A DNA stretch of 64,000 nt from Pseudomonas oryzagri (lineage in GTDB: Bacteria; Pseudomonadota; Gammaproteobacteria; Pseudomonadales; Pseudomonadaceae), in the NCBI RefSeq assembly GCF_020831405.1, contig NZ_JAJHPU010000043.1, positions 124,001 to 188,000 of the forward strand, read 5' to 3'. Position numbers and translations under genes: made by a program. The notes under the pieces were generated by a model, which was not told the DNA's origin, searched no databases, and was given only the letters and a program-made list of their open reading frames with translations. Below, in pieces: positions 40,732-49,686 of the stretch; the first letter of the stretch is position 1; every line of letters begins with the position of its first letter.

Positions 40732-42771
40732 TCAGCGCCGGAACACCTCCGGAATCGCCAGCGCCAGCTGCTCGTGCAGCCGCCCGCTGAGCGCCAGCAC
40801 GTAGCGTGGATTGAGGTGGTGGCCGTCACGGTACATCAGGAAGTCGTGGGTGACGGTCAGGCACTGCTCGGCCGTGCACAGGAACGCGCTCATGTCGACC
40901 AGGTGCAGGTTGCCCAGTTCGCCCAGATGCTCGAGCGACGGGTCGCGCTCGGCCAGCGACTTGCTGCGCGGCTTGCTGCAGGCCAGCAGATTGTCCCGGT
41001 GGCGCGCCACGCAGGTCGCGGGGTCGAAGCCCAGCGAGGGGTTGTCGCGGATGCCGATCACCGGGATGCCCAGCTGCTCCAGGCGCCGCCACTGCTGGAC
41101 ATAGGCCGGCGGCACGTACTCGCGGATCTTCGGATGGGTGGTGGTCGTCGAGTTGGTGATCACCACCTGCGGACGGAGTTCGGCCAGGGTGTCGATCAGC
41201 CGGCTGTTCCATTCCGCGCAGGAGGGATGGCTGCCCTCGGTGGCGCCGAAGGGGCATTCCTTCTTGGTGATGTTGAGCACCTTCAGACCGTAGGCCTTGC
41301 CGATGCGCTCGAGCGCTGGTAACCACTGAGTGGCGTGCGAGCCGCCGACCAGCGCCACCGTGATGCTGGAGCTGGTGTCGCCATAGGCACAGTAGACCAC
41401 CTCGGGTCGGGTGATCTGCTGGTGGCAATTGCCCTGGTAGGAGGCCGGCAGGATGACCTTGGCGGTGATCAGGTTGGCCTCCGACAGTTGCCCGGCGTGG
41501 ACCTGTACCTCGGCCGGGGCGAAGTCCTCGGGGCTGGCCAGGCGGGCGTTGCTGTTGCGCTCCTCGGCCACCACGTCGCGAATGTAGTACTTCCAGGTCG
41601 CGGCGCTGGCCAGTACGGGGCTGAGCAGCAGCAGGCCGATGACATAGGGCACCCAAACCCGTCGTGTGGCATACCGGTGGTTGCGGATCGGCTCCTCGAC
41701 GAACCGGTGGGTCGCCATCGCCAGCAGGATCGCCAGAACGATGACCAGCAGGCCCTGGGGCACGTCCAGGCGGGTGCTGCCCAGATATTCCAGGGCGAAC
41801 GCCAGCAGCGGCCAGTGCCACAGATAGACGCCGAAGGAAATCCTGCCCAGACCGGCCAGATGACGGCTGGCCAGCCAGCGACTGGCGATGGACGGTTCCG
41901 CGCCGCTGCCGGCCACGATCAGCATCACCGCGGCGGCGACCGGTATCAGCGCGATGGAGCCGGGAAACTGGCTACCCTGCGGCGCCAGCAGGCCGAACAG
42001 CAGCAGTGTGGCCAGGCCCAGCAGGCCGAACAGATTGCGCAGCGCTCCCTGCAGACGAATGCGCGGCAGCAGCAGGGCGAGCAGGCCGCCGGCGAAGAAC
42101 TCCCACACCCGCGCTGCCGGGTTGAAGTAGGTGGAGACCGGCTCGCGGGCGGTTTCCAGCACCGAGTAGAGCAGGGAAAACGCCGCGGTCAGTCCAAGCG
42201 CCAGCAGCACGGCGGTACGTGCGGCCGCACCGCAGCGGCGTCCGATCCACAAGGCGAGCATCAGCAGCGGCGCCAGCAGTGCGTAGAACTGCACCTGGGT
42301 GGACAGCGCCCAGAACTGCTGGACCGGGCTGGGCGGCAGCTCGCGGTTCAGGTAGTCCACCGACCGGTTCATCAGCTCGAGGTTTTCCAGATTGAGCGCG
42401 CTGAACAGGGTTTCCTGGATCAACTGGTTCCACAGCGGCTCGGGAACGATGAAGTAGCCAGCGGCCAGGGTGACCAGCAGCACCGTGCAGGCGCCCGGGG
42501 CGATGCGCTTGATCAGGTTGCCCCAGAAGAGCAATGGCTGGATGCGGTCGAACTGCTGGATCTGGCGGATCAGCACCCCGGTCATCAGGAAGCCGGAGAT
42601 GACGAAGAACACGTCCACGCCGCCGGACACCTTGTTGATCCAGATGTGGTAGATGGCGATCAGCAGCGCGCTGATGGCGCGGATCCCCTGGATGTCGTGG
42701 CGATAGTCCTCGCGTACGGCGACGCCGGGTCGTACGGCATCGGCGCTCGTGGTGGAGCTGCTCCCGAGCAT
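40732..42771 (-). CDS. OafA/YrhL-type membrane acyltransferase with C-terminal SGNH domain
   Basis: This 679-residue protein has an N-terminal acyltransferase-3 domain of about ten helices (YRHDIQGIRAISALLIAIYH, GGVDVFFVISGFLMTG, ISFGVYLWHWPLLAF) and a periplasmic SGNH-like domain (VALVGGSHATQWLPAL, VITNSTTTTHPK, FLMYRDGHHLNPRY). Such proteins move acetyl groups to surface sugars. ATG 42771 follows AGGAGAACCGCC. It is the last gene of locus 2, 29 bases after the aminotransferase, so it likely O-acetylates that polymer. Confidence 0.93.
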   Translation of the reverse strand: MLGSSSTTSADAVRPGVAVREDYRHDIQGIRAISALLIAIYHIWINKVSGGVDVFFVISGFLMTGVLIRQIQQFDRIQPLLFWGNLIKRIAPGACTVLLVTLAAGYFIVPEPLWNQLIQETLFSALNLENLELMNRSVDYLNRELPPSPVQQFWALSTQVQFYALLAPLLMLALWIGRRCGAAARTAVLLALGLTAAFSLLYSVLETAREPVSTYFNPAARVWEFFAGGLLALLLPRIRLQGALRNLFGLLGLATLLLFGLLAPQGSQFPGSIALIPVAAAVMLIVAGSGAEPSIASRWLASRHLAGLGRISFGVYLWHWPLLAFALEYLGSTRLDVPQGLLVIVLAILLAMATHRFVEEPIRNHRYATRRVWVPYVIGLLLLSPVLASAATWKYYIRDVVAEERNSNARLASPEDFAPAEVQVHAGQLSEANLITAKVILPASYQGNCHQQITRPEVVYCAYGDTSSSITVALVGGSHATQWLPALERIGKAYGLKVLNITKKECPFGATEGSHPSCAEWNSRLIDTLAELRPQVVITNSTTTTHPKIREYVPPAYVQQWRRLEQLGIPVIGIRDNPSLGFDPATCVARHRDNLLACSKPRSKSLAERDPSLEHLGELGNLHLVDMSAFLCTAEQCLTVTHDFLMYRDGHHLNPRYVLALSGRLHEQLALAIPEVFRR

Positions 42772-42800
42772 GGCGGTTCTCCTGGTGGGGGCTTGATGGA

Positions 42801-43976
42801 TCAGTACGTGGCTGCGGTCATCACATCGGCGAGCACGGCGCAGGTCTTGTCGATCTCGGCGTCGGTGAGGGTCGGGTGGACGAGAAACATCAGGCTGGTT
42901 TCGCCCAGCTCGCGGGCTACCGGCAGACGCGCGGCCGGACGCAGCCCGGTGTTGTCGAAGGCCTTTTCCAGGTAGACCTCGGAGCAGGAGCCACAGAAAC
43001 AGGGCACGCCGCGCGCGTTGATTTCGCTGAGGATGCGGTCGCGGTCCCAGCCGACGGCCAGCCGTTGCGGTTCGACGAACAGGTAGCACTTGTAGGCGGC
43101 GTGGACGGTGTCGGTGCCGATGCGTGGGGCGCGCAGGGCGGGCAACTGGCGGGCGCAGTCCCAGATCCGCTCGGCGTTGGCCAGGCGCCGGGCATGCCAG
43201 GCATTCAGGCGGCGCAACTGGATGCGGCCGATCACCGCCTGGACCTCCATCATCCGCCAGTTGGTGCCGAAGCGTTCGTGCAGCCAGCGGAAACCCGAGC
43301 CGCTGTGCGGCTGGTGCACCGCTTCCCAACTCTTGCCGTGGTCCTTGAGCGACCACATGGTCGACCACAGCTCGCGGCTGTTGGTGGTGACCATGCCGCC
43401 TTCGCCGCCGGTGCTGATGATCTTGTCCTGGCAGAACGACCAGGCGCCGACATGGCCGATGGTGCCGACCGAACGGCCCTTGTAGCGCGCGCCGTGGGCC
43501 TGGGCGCAGTCCTCGATGACCTTGAGGTCGTGTTCGGCAGCCAGCGCCATGATCGGGTCCATGTCGCACGGCCAGCCGGCCAGATGCACGCAGACCACGG
43601 CACGCGTGCGCGGCGTCAGTGCGGCGCGGATGGTCTCGGCGGTGATGTTCTGCGAGTTGCGATCCACCTCGGCGAACACCGGCGTCGCGCCGGCGTTGAC
43701 GATGCTGGATACCGAGGCGAGAAAGGTGCGCGGGGTCACCACCACTTCGTCGCCTGCGCCTATGCCGAGCACCTGCAGGGCGACATCCAGGGCCACGGTG
43801 CCATTGGCCAGGGCGACGGCGTACTCGGCACCGGTCCATTCGGCGAACTCCTTCTCGAACAGACGGCACTCCTCGCCGGTCCAGTAGTTGACCCGGTTGG
43901 ACAGGATCACCTCGCGTACCGCATCTGCCTCTTCTTCCGTGAAGCATGGCCATGGTGAAAAGCTGGTATTCAACAT
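42801..43976 (-). CDS. DegT/DnrJ/EryC1-family sugar aminotransferase
   Basis: This 391-residue PLP enzyme has EEADAVREVI, YAVALANGTVALDVAL, EDCAQAHGARYKG and the lysine loop WSFCQDKIISTGGEGGM. It transfers an amino group to a keto sugar nucleotide, often the 4-keto-6-deoxy product of a WbpM/PglF dehydratase, one of which is encoded at 35800. The start ATG 43976 has GGAGAG upstream and gives a family-like N-terminus (FSPWPCFTEEEADA). An amino-sugar product of bacillosamine or 4-amino-QuiNAc type is inferred. Confidence 0.92.
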   Translation of the reverse strand: MLNTSFSPWPCFTEEEADAVREVILSNRVNYWTGEECRLFEKEFAEWTGAEYAVALANGTVALDVALQVLGIGAGDEVVVTPRTFLASVSSIVNAGATPVFAEVDRNSQNITAETIRAALTPRTRAVVCVHLAGWPCDMDPIMALAAEHDLKVIEDCAQAHGARYKGRSVGTIGHVGAWSFCQDKIISTGGEGGMVTTNSRELWSTMWSLKDHGKSWEAVHQPHSGSGFRWLHERFGTNWRMMEVQAVIGRIQLRRLNAWHARRLANAERIWDCARQLPALRAPRIGTDTVHAAYKCYLFVEPQRLAVGWDRDRILSEINARGVPCFCGSCSEVYLEKAFDNTGLRPAARLPVARELGETSLMFLVHPTLTDAEIDKTCAVLADVMTAATY

Positions 43977-44152
43977 GCTGGTCTCTCCGCAGATCGAGCC
44001 GGGCGCCGAGTCCCTGGACGAGGTGATTGTCGAGTAAAGGTGTCGAGCCCCGGGGCGCGCCTCGCCGCCGGGGTACTGCAATACAGCGCCTATCCGGCTC
44101 CGCTACCGATCAGGTTGCCGAGGGGGTTGAGCGGCGTCGGAGGGAACCAAAT

Positions 44153-45226
44153 TCAGGCCCAGACCTTGCCGATCCCGGCCGGTTGGGCGTCCGGCCTGTG
44201 GGTCGGCTGGCGCTCGCCGTGGGGCGTCGCCCGGTATCTGGGGAAGTAGCTGGTGTCGTCGGCGACGCCGACGCACAGGCGCTGGTATTCGTCGTGGTCG
44301 ACGATCTTCCGGATCAGGCGAAAATCCCGCACCAGGCTGGAAAAGCCGGCCTTGAAGCGGAACAGGGAGTCTTCCTGGCTGCCATGTCCGCCGCCGAGGC
44401 AGAAGTACTGGTAGCCCAGGCGACTGGCATCCCTTCTCACGGTGTCGAACATCAGCTTGGTCGGCGCGAGATGGACGAAGTCCGGTGCCGTGCCGCCGAG
44501 GTGGTACTGCACAAACTGGTCGCAGAACACGAAGATGCCGCTGCAGATCACCCGGCCCTCGAGGCTGCAGGAATAGATGTGGGTGGCGAAGGACTCGGCC
44601 GCGAGGAGGCCCTGGTAATAGTCCCGGGAGAAGTAGTAGTAGGGCGCCGCGTTCAGCGAGCGCATGGTCGCCTCGTAGTGCGCCATGAAGTCGGCCAGGC
44701 TGCGCGGCGAATCGTCGGCTTGGCAGACCACGCCTAGCCGCTCCAGTTTGCGCAGATCCCGCTTGTGGTTGGTGCGGTAGGCGGCGCGCTGCTGCTCCTC
44801 GCTGCCTTCGAGGGGAATCACCACCACGCGGCCGCACGGCTGGTAGGCATCCTCGCCGAGAACCTCGGGGGTCAGGAAGGGATGGCAGCGGGAGAACAGG
44901 CTGACGTAGCCGCGCTGGCTCAGATGGGACAGAAAACTGTCCCACAGCCCGGCTATTTCCGCGCGGTCGATCAGCCCGTAGCTCAGCGGCGAGGGATAGC
45001 CGTAGACCGAGGTCAGATCGCGCCGCGACGAGCCGGCGATGGGACGCGACAGCAGCGGAAAGAGCACCCCGCCATGCGGCGTGCGCACCTCGAACAGCAC
45101 GGGGTCGCCTTCGCCGTTGCGCTGGGAAATCAGGTGGAAGTCCCAGGTGTGATAGAAGTCGTGGTGGGCGGCCTTCGCCAGGGCTTCGTCCCACTCGTTC
45201 TTGCTGCTGATCTCGCTGATCTTCAT
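44153..45226 (-). CDS. FemAB/GNAT-like acyltransferase
   Basis: This 357-residue protein has the pattern of BioF2-like/FemAB proteins: HHDFYHTWDFHLIS near the start, YRTNHKRDLRKLERLG in the middle, then GGTAPDFVHLAPTKLMFDTV and YQYFCLGGGHGSQEDSLFRFK, typical of the second GNAT fold. In polysaccharide clusters such proteins are thought to add aminoacyl or acyl groups to amino sugars, which would fit with the aminotransferase 176 bases downstream. Substrate unknown. Confidence 0.82.
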   Translation of the reverse strand: MKISEISSKNEWDEALAKAAHHDFYHTWDFHLISQRNGEGDPVLFEVRTPHGGVLFPLLSRPIAGSSRRDLTSVYGYPSPLSYGLIDRAEIAGLWDSFLSHLSQRGYVSLFSRCHPFLTPEVLGEDAYQPCGRVVVIPLEGSEEQQRAAYRTNHKRDLRKLERLGVVCQADDSPRSLADFMAHYEATMRSLNAAPYYYFSRDYYQGLLAAESFATHIYSCSLEGRVICSGIFVFCDQFVQYHLGGTAPDFVHLAPTKLMFDTVRRDASRLGYQYFCLGGGHGSQEDSLFRFKAGFSSLVRDFRLIRKIVDHDEYQRLCVGVADDTSYFPRYRATPHGERQPTHRPDAQPAGIGKVWA

Positions 45227-45287
45227 GGCGGCGCCGTCCTGGAAAGGCCGTAAGAGGTCGCTGGGCCCGCGTCGTGCCGGACCCGTA

Positions 45288-45881
45288 TCAATGGGAGCCG
45301 GTGAATTTCGGCATGGTCGCTTCGCCCTGGGCGCTGATGCCCTCGCGCGTCATGACCTTGTGCAGCGTCCGCCAGAGGATCTTCAGATCCAGCCAGAACG
45401 ACCGGTGGTCCACGTACCAGACGTCGAGGCGGAACTTCTCCTCCCAGCTCAGCCCATTGCGGCCGCTGATCTGCGCCAGCCCGGTGATGCCGGGACGCAC
45501 GGCGTGGCGACGGAACTGCTCGGCGCTGTACAGCGGCAGGTACTCCATCAGCAGCGGACGCGGGCCGACCAGGCTCATGTCGCCTCTGAGCACGTTCCAC
45601 AGCTCCGGCAGCTCGTCCAGGCTGGTGGCGCGCAACGCGCGGCCGAAGGGGGTCAGCCGTTCGGCGTCGGCCAGCGGTTCGCCGTGCGCGTCCACGGCAT
45701 CGCGCATGGTGCGGAACTTGACGATCACGAACGGGATGCCGTCGCGCCCCGGGCGCTGCTGGCGGAACAGCACCGGCGAGCCGAGGCGGCGCCCCACCTG
45801 CCAGGCGATCAGCACCAGCAGGGGGGAGAGCAGCAGCAACCCGCAGCCCGCGACGATCAGGTCGAACAAGCGCTTGCTCAT
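45288..45881 (-). CDS. Small polyprenyl-phosphate sugar-1-phosphate transferase (PglC-like)
   Basis: This 197-residue monotopic enzyme has one re-entrant N-terminal helix (RLFDLIVAGCGLLLLSPLLV), then FRQQRPGRDG, KFRTMRDA, LRATSLDELPELWNVLRG, MSLVGPRPLL and RHAVRPGITGLAQISGRN. This minimal type is that of PglC, which uses UDP-diNAcBac, and of other initiating transferases. It overlaps the upstream glycosyltransferase by 4 bases (ATGA). It is a second initiating enzyme, distinct from the long WcaJ-type of locus 1. Confidence 0.94.
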   Translation of the reverse strand: MSKRLFDLIVAGCGLLLLSPLLVLIAWQVGRRLGSPVLFRQQRPGRDGIPFVIVKFRTMRDAVDAHGEPLADAERLTPFGRALRATSLDELPELWNVLRGDMSLVGPRPLLMEYLPLYSAEQFRRHAVRPGITGLAQISGRNGLSWEEKFRLDVWYVDHRSFWLDLKILWRTLHKVMTREGISAQGEATMPKFTGSH

Positions 45882-47008
45882 CGAATGCCCATCTCCTCCA
45901 GCATCACCTCGTTGACCCGGTGCACGTCGTACTTCTCCTCGGCGATGCGCCGTGAGCGGGCGCCCATCTGCACGGCGAGGTGGGGCTCCTCGACGAAACG
46001 CAGCATGGTCGCGGCCAGCTCGTCCACCGCCCTGGGCGGCACCAGGAAGCCGTTGTCGCCGTCTATCACCGTTTCCCGGCAGCCGGGGGCGTCGGTGGTG
46101 ATGATGGCGCGGCCCATCGCCATCGCCTCCAGCACCGTGCGCGGAGTCCCTTCCCGGTAATAGGAGGGCAGCACGTAAACGCTGCAGTCGGCGAGGGCGG
46201 GGCGAACGTCCTCGAGCTTGCCGAGGTAGTGGATCACCCCCTCCGCCTGCCAGGCATCGAGCTCCTCCTGGCGGATCGAGTTCGGGTTCTCGTCGATCCA
46301 GCCCACCAGGCTGAAGGTCGTCGCCGGATGGCGGGCGCGCACCAGGCGGGCCGCGGCGACATATTCACGTACCCCCTTCTCGCCCAGCAGGCGGGCGATC
46401 ATCAGAAAGCGTGGCGTCGACGGCAGTGGCGCCACGGCATACTCCTCGACATCCACGCCCGAGCCGTTGACCACCAGCGAAGGAATCGAGTCCGGCAGAA
46501 TATGCAGCGTGCGGAACAGCGCCTGGTCGTCCGGATTCTGGAAGAACACCTTGTGCGCGTGGTTCAGGGCCTGGGCGTACAGCCACTGGACGAGCGAGCG
46601 CAGCAGCGCACGCTGGCGGTGGGTGGCGTCCGAGTCCATGAAGGTATAGCCGAGCCCGGTGATCAGCGCGAAGCGGTGCGGCACGCTGGCCAGCCAGGCC
46701 GCCAGACCGCCATAGATCACCGGTTTGATGGTGTAACCCAGCACGCAGTCGGGGTGGATCCGCCTCATCAGCGTGTGCAGGTGGAGGAGGGTGAGCAGGT
46801 CCGCGAGCGGGTTGGTTCCGGTGCGGCTCATCGGGATGCTGTGAACCTCGAGTCCTCTGGCCTCGAGACTGTGGAAGATGGGGTTTTCCGGGTGCAGATC
46901 GGGAGCTCCCACGTGCACGTTGTGACCTTGAGCGAGCAAGGTATCCAGCAGCGCGCCGCGGAATCTGAGAAGGGAGTCCGGGTAGCTGGCAATCAGGAGA
47001 AATTTCAT
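45878..47008 (-). CDS. GT4-family glycosyltransferase (PglA-like position)
   Basis: This 376-residue protein begins MKFLLIASYPDSLLRFRG and has the GT-B features of family GT4: FLMIARLLGEKGVREYVAAA (donor loop), VYVLPSYYREGTPRTVLEAM with the EX7E-type motif, and GRAIITTDAPGCRETV. It is coupled to the PglC-like gene, so it probably adds the second sugar. The frame is open to 47080 but residues before 47008 are not family-like. A 151-base gap separates it from the CapK-like gene. Confidence 0.9.
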   Translation of the reverse strand: MKFLLIASYPDSLLRFRGALLDTLLAQGHNVHVGAPDLHPENPIFHSLEARGLEVHSIPMSRTGTNPLADLLTLLHLHTLMRRIHPDCVLGYTIKPVIYGGLAAWLASVPHRFALITGLGYTFMDSDATHRQRALLRSLVQWLYAQALNHAHKVFFQNPDDQALFRTLHILPDSIPSLVVNGSGVDVEEYAVAPLPSTPRFLMIARLLGEKGVREYVAAARLVRARHPATTFSLVGWIDENPNSIRQEELDAWQAEGVIHYLGKLEDVRPALADCSVYVLPSYYREGTPRTVLEAMAMGRAIITTDAPGCRETVIDGDNGFLVPPRAVDELAATMLRFVEEPHLAVQMGARSRRIAEEKYDVHRVNEVMLEEMGIR

Positions 47009-47159
47009 CGGCGAATAGGCTGCCTGGGGCCAGAGACGAAACCTCCAATTTCGTGCTGAGGCCATTTTCGGGCCGGTCAAAAGCTTCCACGCTTGATCAT
47101 GTATGTCGCCGCAGGGCCGTTTCGGCGCACCGCAGGGGCGGGCAGGAGTGAAGTTGTCG

Positions 47160-48509
47160 TCAAATGGCGATCGAGTTCTTGATGACCCGGAACTTGCCGC
47201 TTTTTTCCCGCGGAATTTCGGAGACGCGGGAAAGGTTTATGATCATGTCCGGACCCAGACGCTGCCTGAGCGCTTCCTTGAATTTGAGTTCCTGGAAGAT
47301 ATCGAACTTGTTCGAGCACACCATCTTGACCAGGATTTCTTCCCGCGAGTGCTGCGAGATCTGGAAGCACTGGATTCCCTGGACCCCCTTGGTGCTGTTG
47401 CAGATGTTGCCGATGAATATCCGCACGCCATCCACGGACACGACGAACTCGGTGGCACGTCCGTCGATATATTCCGCCACCGGGAAACACGAGCCGCACG
47501 AGCAGCGGAAATCGTCCGCAGCCAGTTTGATGCGGTCGCCGATGCGATAGCGAATGAGCGGGGTCCCATAGGTGGTGAAGGAGGTCACCAGGATTTCGCC
47601 CTCGCGGGCGGGCTGCATGTTTTCGTCAACGACTTCGAAGATGCCGGACAACGGATGAATATGCAGGGAGCCGTGTGGGCATTCCAATATGTAGGGAGCG
47701 CCCTCGGATGAGGAGTATTGGTCGATGAGCGGGCAATCGAGCGCCTTGCGGATGACCTCGCGGTGGCCTGCATGGATCGTTTCGGCCGTGGCGAAGAACG
47801 CCTTGACGTGCCCGTGGAAGTGCAGGCCCCGATCCAGCGCCATCTTGCACAGATCGACGATGCAGGAGGGAATGCCGATGATGTATTCCGGCGCATAGTC
47901 GGTAAAGGCTTTCCAGTACGCCTCGAAGTTTCTGGGCGCGATGTGGAAGGTCGAGAAGAACCGGATTTTATTGATGTGGTCGTCCCGGTAGAGCGTGCCC
48001 CGGGCGAGATCGCGCTCCTGGGTGATGTTCTTGCCGCTGAACCACGCGGTTTTCTTGCCCAGGGTATATCCATAGGTGGCGCGGAAGGTATCGATGATGG
48101 CAAAGCGCTCCTGGATGTCGGCCGGCGTGTACAGCACCTTCATCGACGATCCGGTAGTCCCCCCCGTGCAGAAGATGATGGCCTGGTCTTCCTTGATGGT
48201 GGCGATCTTTTCCAGGTTCTGCAGGATGTCGCTTTTTTCCAGGATCGGAAATTCCTCGAGTCTGCGGCCTTTGTAGGGGGCGTACCACGCGGAGTTTTCC
48301 GTGGCGTGGTGGAGAAAGTCGGCAAGCTTTCGCTGCTGTTCTTCCCGGACCTCGTCCGGGCTGATGGTCGGACAACGCTTATAGTACTCCATCATCTTCT
48401 TGTAGACGCCGGCGTGCCGCTCCCGGTACAGGTTGTTGTTGTAGAGGGAGATGGCGATGTTCTGGATCGACATGGGGGCGTGTTTCAAAATCAAGTCTTG
48501 CGCTTTCAT
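47160..48509 (-). CDS. CapK/PaaK-like adenylate-forming protein
   Basis: This 449-residue protein resembles phenylacetate-CoA ligases and capsule protein CapK. IIFCTGGTTGSSMKVLYT is the P-loop-like AMP-binding motif, YSSSEGAPYILECPHG lies in the middle, and YGTPLIRYRIGDR and DGRATEFVVSVDG follow. The cluster DDFRCSCGSCFPVAEY has three Cys. The role in polysaccharide loci is not established; activation of an organic acid that decorates the sugar is one possibility. It lies 7 bases after the upstream GT gene. Confidence 0.88.
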   Translation of the reverse strand: MKAQDLILKHAPMSIQNIAISLYNNNLYRERHAGVYKKMMEYYKRCPTISPDEVREEQQRKLADFLHHATENSAWYAPYKGRRLEEFPILEKSDILQNLEKIATIKEDQAIIFCTGGTTGSSMKVLYTPADIQERFAIIDTFRATYGYTLGKKTAWFSGKNITQERDLARGTLYRDDHINKIRFFSTFHIAPRNFEAYWKAFTDYAPEYIIGIPSCIVDLCKMALDRGLHFHGHVKAFFATAETIHAGHREVIRKALDCPLIDQYSSSEGAPYILECPHGSLHIHPLSGIFEVVDENMQPAREGEILVTSFTTYGTPLIRYRIGDRIKLAADDFRCSCGSCFPVAEYIDGRATEFVVSVDGVRIFIGNICNSTKGVQGIQCFQISQHSREEILVKMVCSNKFDIFQELKFKEALRQRLGPDMIINLSRVSEIPREKSGKFRVIKNSIAI

Positions 48510-48516
48510 GGGCCAC

Positions 48517-49686
48517 CTATGAGAACAGGGTTTTTTGCCAGAAGTTGTGCCTTATTTCGTCAAGTCTTTTTCTTTCATACGTCGAGGCGATTTCGTAGGA
48601 TGTTCGACATGCATCCAGATACTCGCGCGCAGAGAAGGCGAGCATCTTCTCCATGATGGCCCCCAGTTTCACGGGGTCTATATTCCTGAAAATTAGATCG
48701 TCCGGCAGGAGTTCGGGAATCCCCCCGCGGTCGCTGCCGGCCGACGGCAGTCCGCGCGACATCGCCTCGATCAGCGAACGGGGAAGTCCTTCCGAGCGGC
48801 TCGGTTGCAGGTAGAAGGTTTGCTGGTCCAGCCAGGCGAGCACCTCCTGGGAGGAGTTGCGCGTGCCATCGAAATGGACGTTTGCCGCGACGCCGAGGCT
48901 CTCCGCCAGCTCCTGCAGGCGGTCGGTATTGCCGGGCCCCAATACGCGCAGGTCGCAGTCGTGACCTTTCTTGACGAGCAGGCTCAGTGCCTTGATGGCG
49001 ATGTCGACGCCCTTGTAGTCGGTGGCCATCGAGCCGATCAGCGAAAAGCTTTTTCTGCTTTTGCTGGCTTTGTCCTGCAACAGCGCCTGCACCTCATCCC
49101 AGGGGGCAAGACTGAAGTTCACGTTGGACGCGGCAGCGGAGTGCCCGCTGCAGGGGTATCGGCTTTGCAGCTTGTTGCGGGTGACATATATGCAGGCCCG
49201 CGATGAGGAAACGGCTAATCGCGTGCGCAGGGAAAGCAGCGGCGCATACAACTTTGCGTAGAGTTTCGGGTAGTGGAAAAGCGCCGTGAAGGGATCGCCG
49301 ACCAGTTCGACGGAGAACTTCTTGCCGAGCTTTCTCGCCACCTTGATGGCCAGCAGGCCGATTTCGCTGGGCAATCTGGCGATCAGGTGATCGGCCCGGC
49401 TTATCTCCTGGATCAGTATTTCCCGGGCCCGGGGCCTGTTGGTCAAGGCCTTGGTCGGCGAGGAGATGCTGGGTACCCGGACGAAGGAAACGAGTTCGCG
49501 TGAGGAAACCACCCCGGACGACGACCCCACGTCGTGCATGCGGGCGGTGACGATCAACTGCTCGGCGAACTCCAGGTAGCGACCCCAGTTGTCCGCTGGA
49601 AATCCTCCCTGGGAGTAGATATTTCCATCGGGGGCTCTGGCGAAACCGCCATCATAGGCAAAGACGACTCTGGATAGCTTTTTCAT
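48517..49686 (-). CDS. GT4-family glycosyltransferase
   Basis: This 389-residue protein starts MKKLSRVVFAYDGGFAR; its ATG at 49686 overlaps the Wzy stop by 4 bases. FSLIGSMATDYKGVDIAIKAL, FYLQPSRSEGLPRSLIEAM and the nearby GSDRGGIPELL are the GT4 donor-site pattern. The acceptor is unknown. The gene and its neighbours up to 52 kb have somewhat lower GC than the flanks. Confidence 0.9.
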   Translation of the reverse strand: MKKLSRVVFAYDGGFARAPDGNIYSQGGFPADNWGRYLEFAEQLIVTARMHDVGSSSGVVSSRELVSFVRVPSISSPTKALTNRPRAREILIQEISRADHLIARLPSEIGLLAIKVARKLGKKFSVELVGDPFTALFHYPKLYAKLYAPLLSLRTRLAVSSSRACIYVTRNKLQSRYPCSGHSAAASNVNFSLAPWDEVQALLQDKASKSRKSFSLIGSMATDYKGVDIAIKALSLLVKKGHDCDLRVLGPGNTDRLQELAESLGVAANVHFDGTRNSSQEVLAWLDQQTFYLQPSRSEGLPRSLIEAMSRGLPSAGSDRGGIPELLPDDLIFRNIDPVKLGAIMEKMLAFSAREYLDACRTSYEIASTYERKRLDEIRHNFWQKTLFS

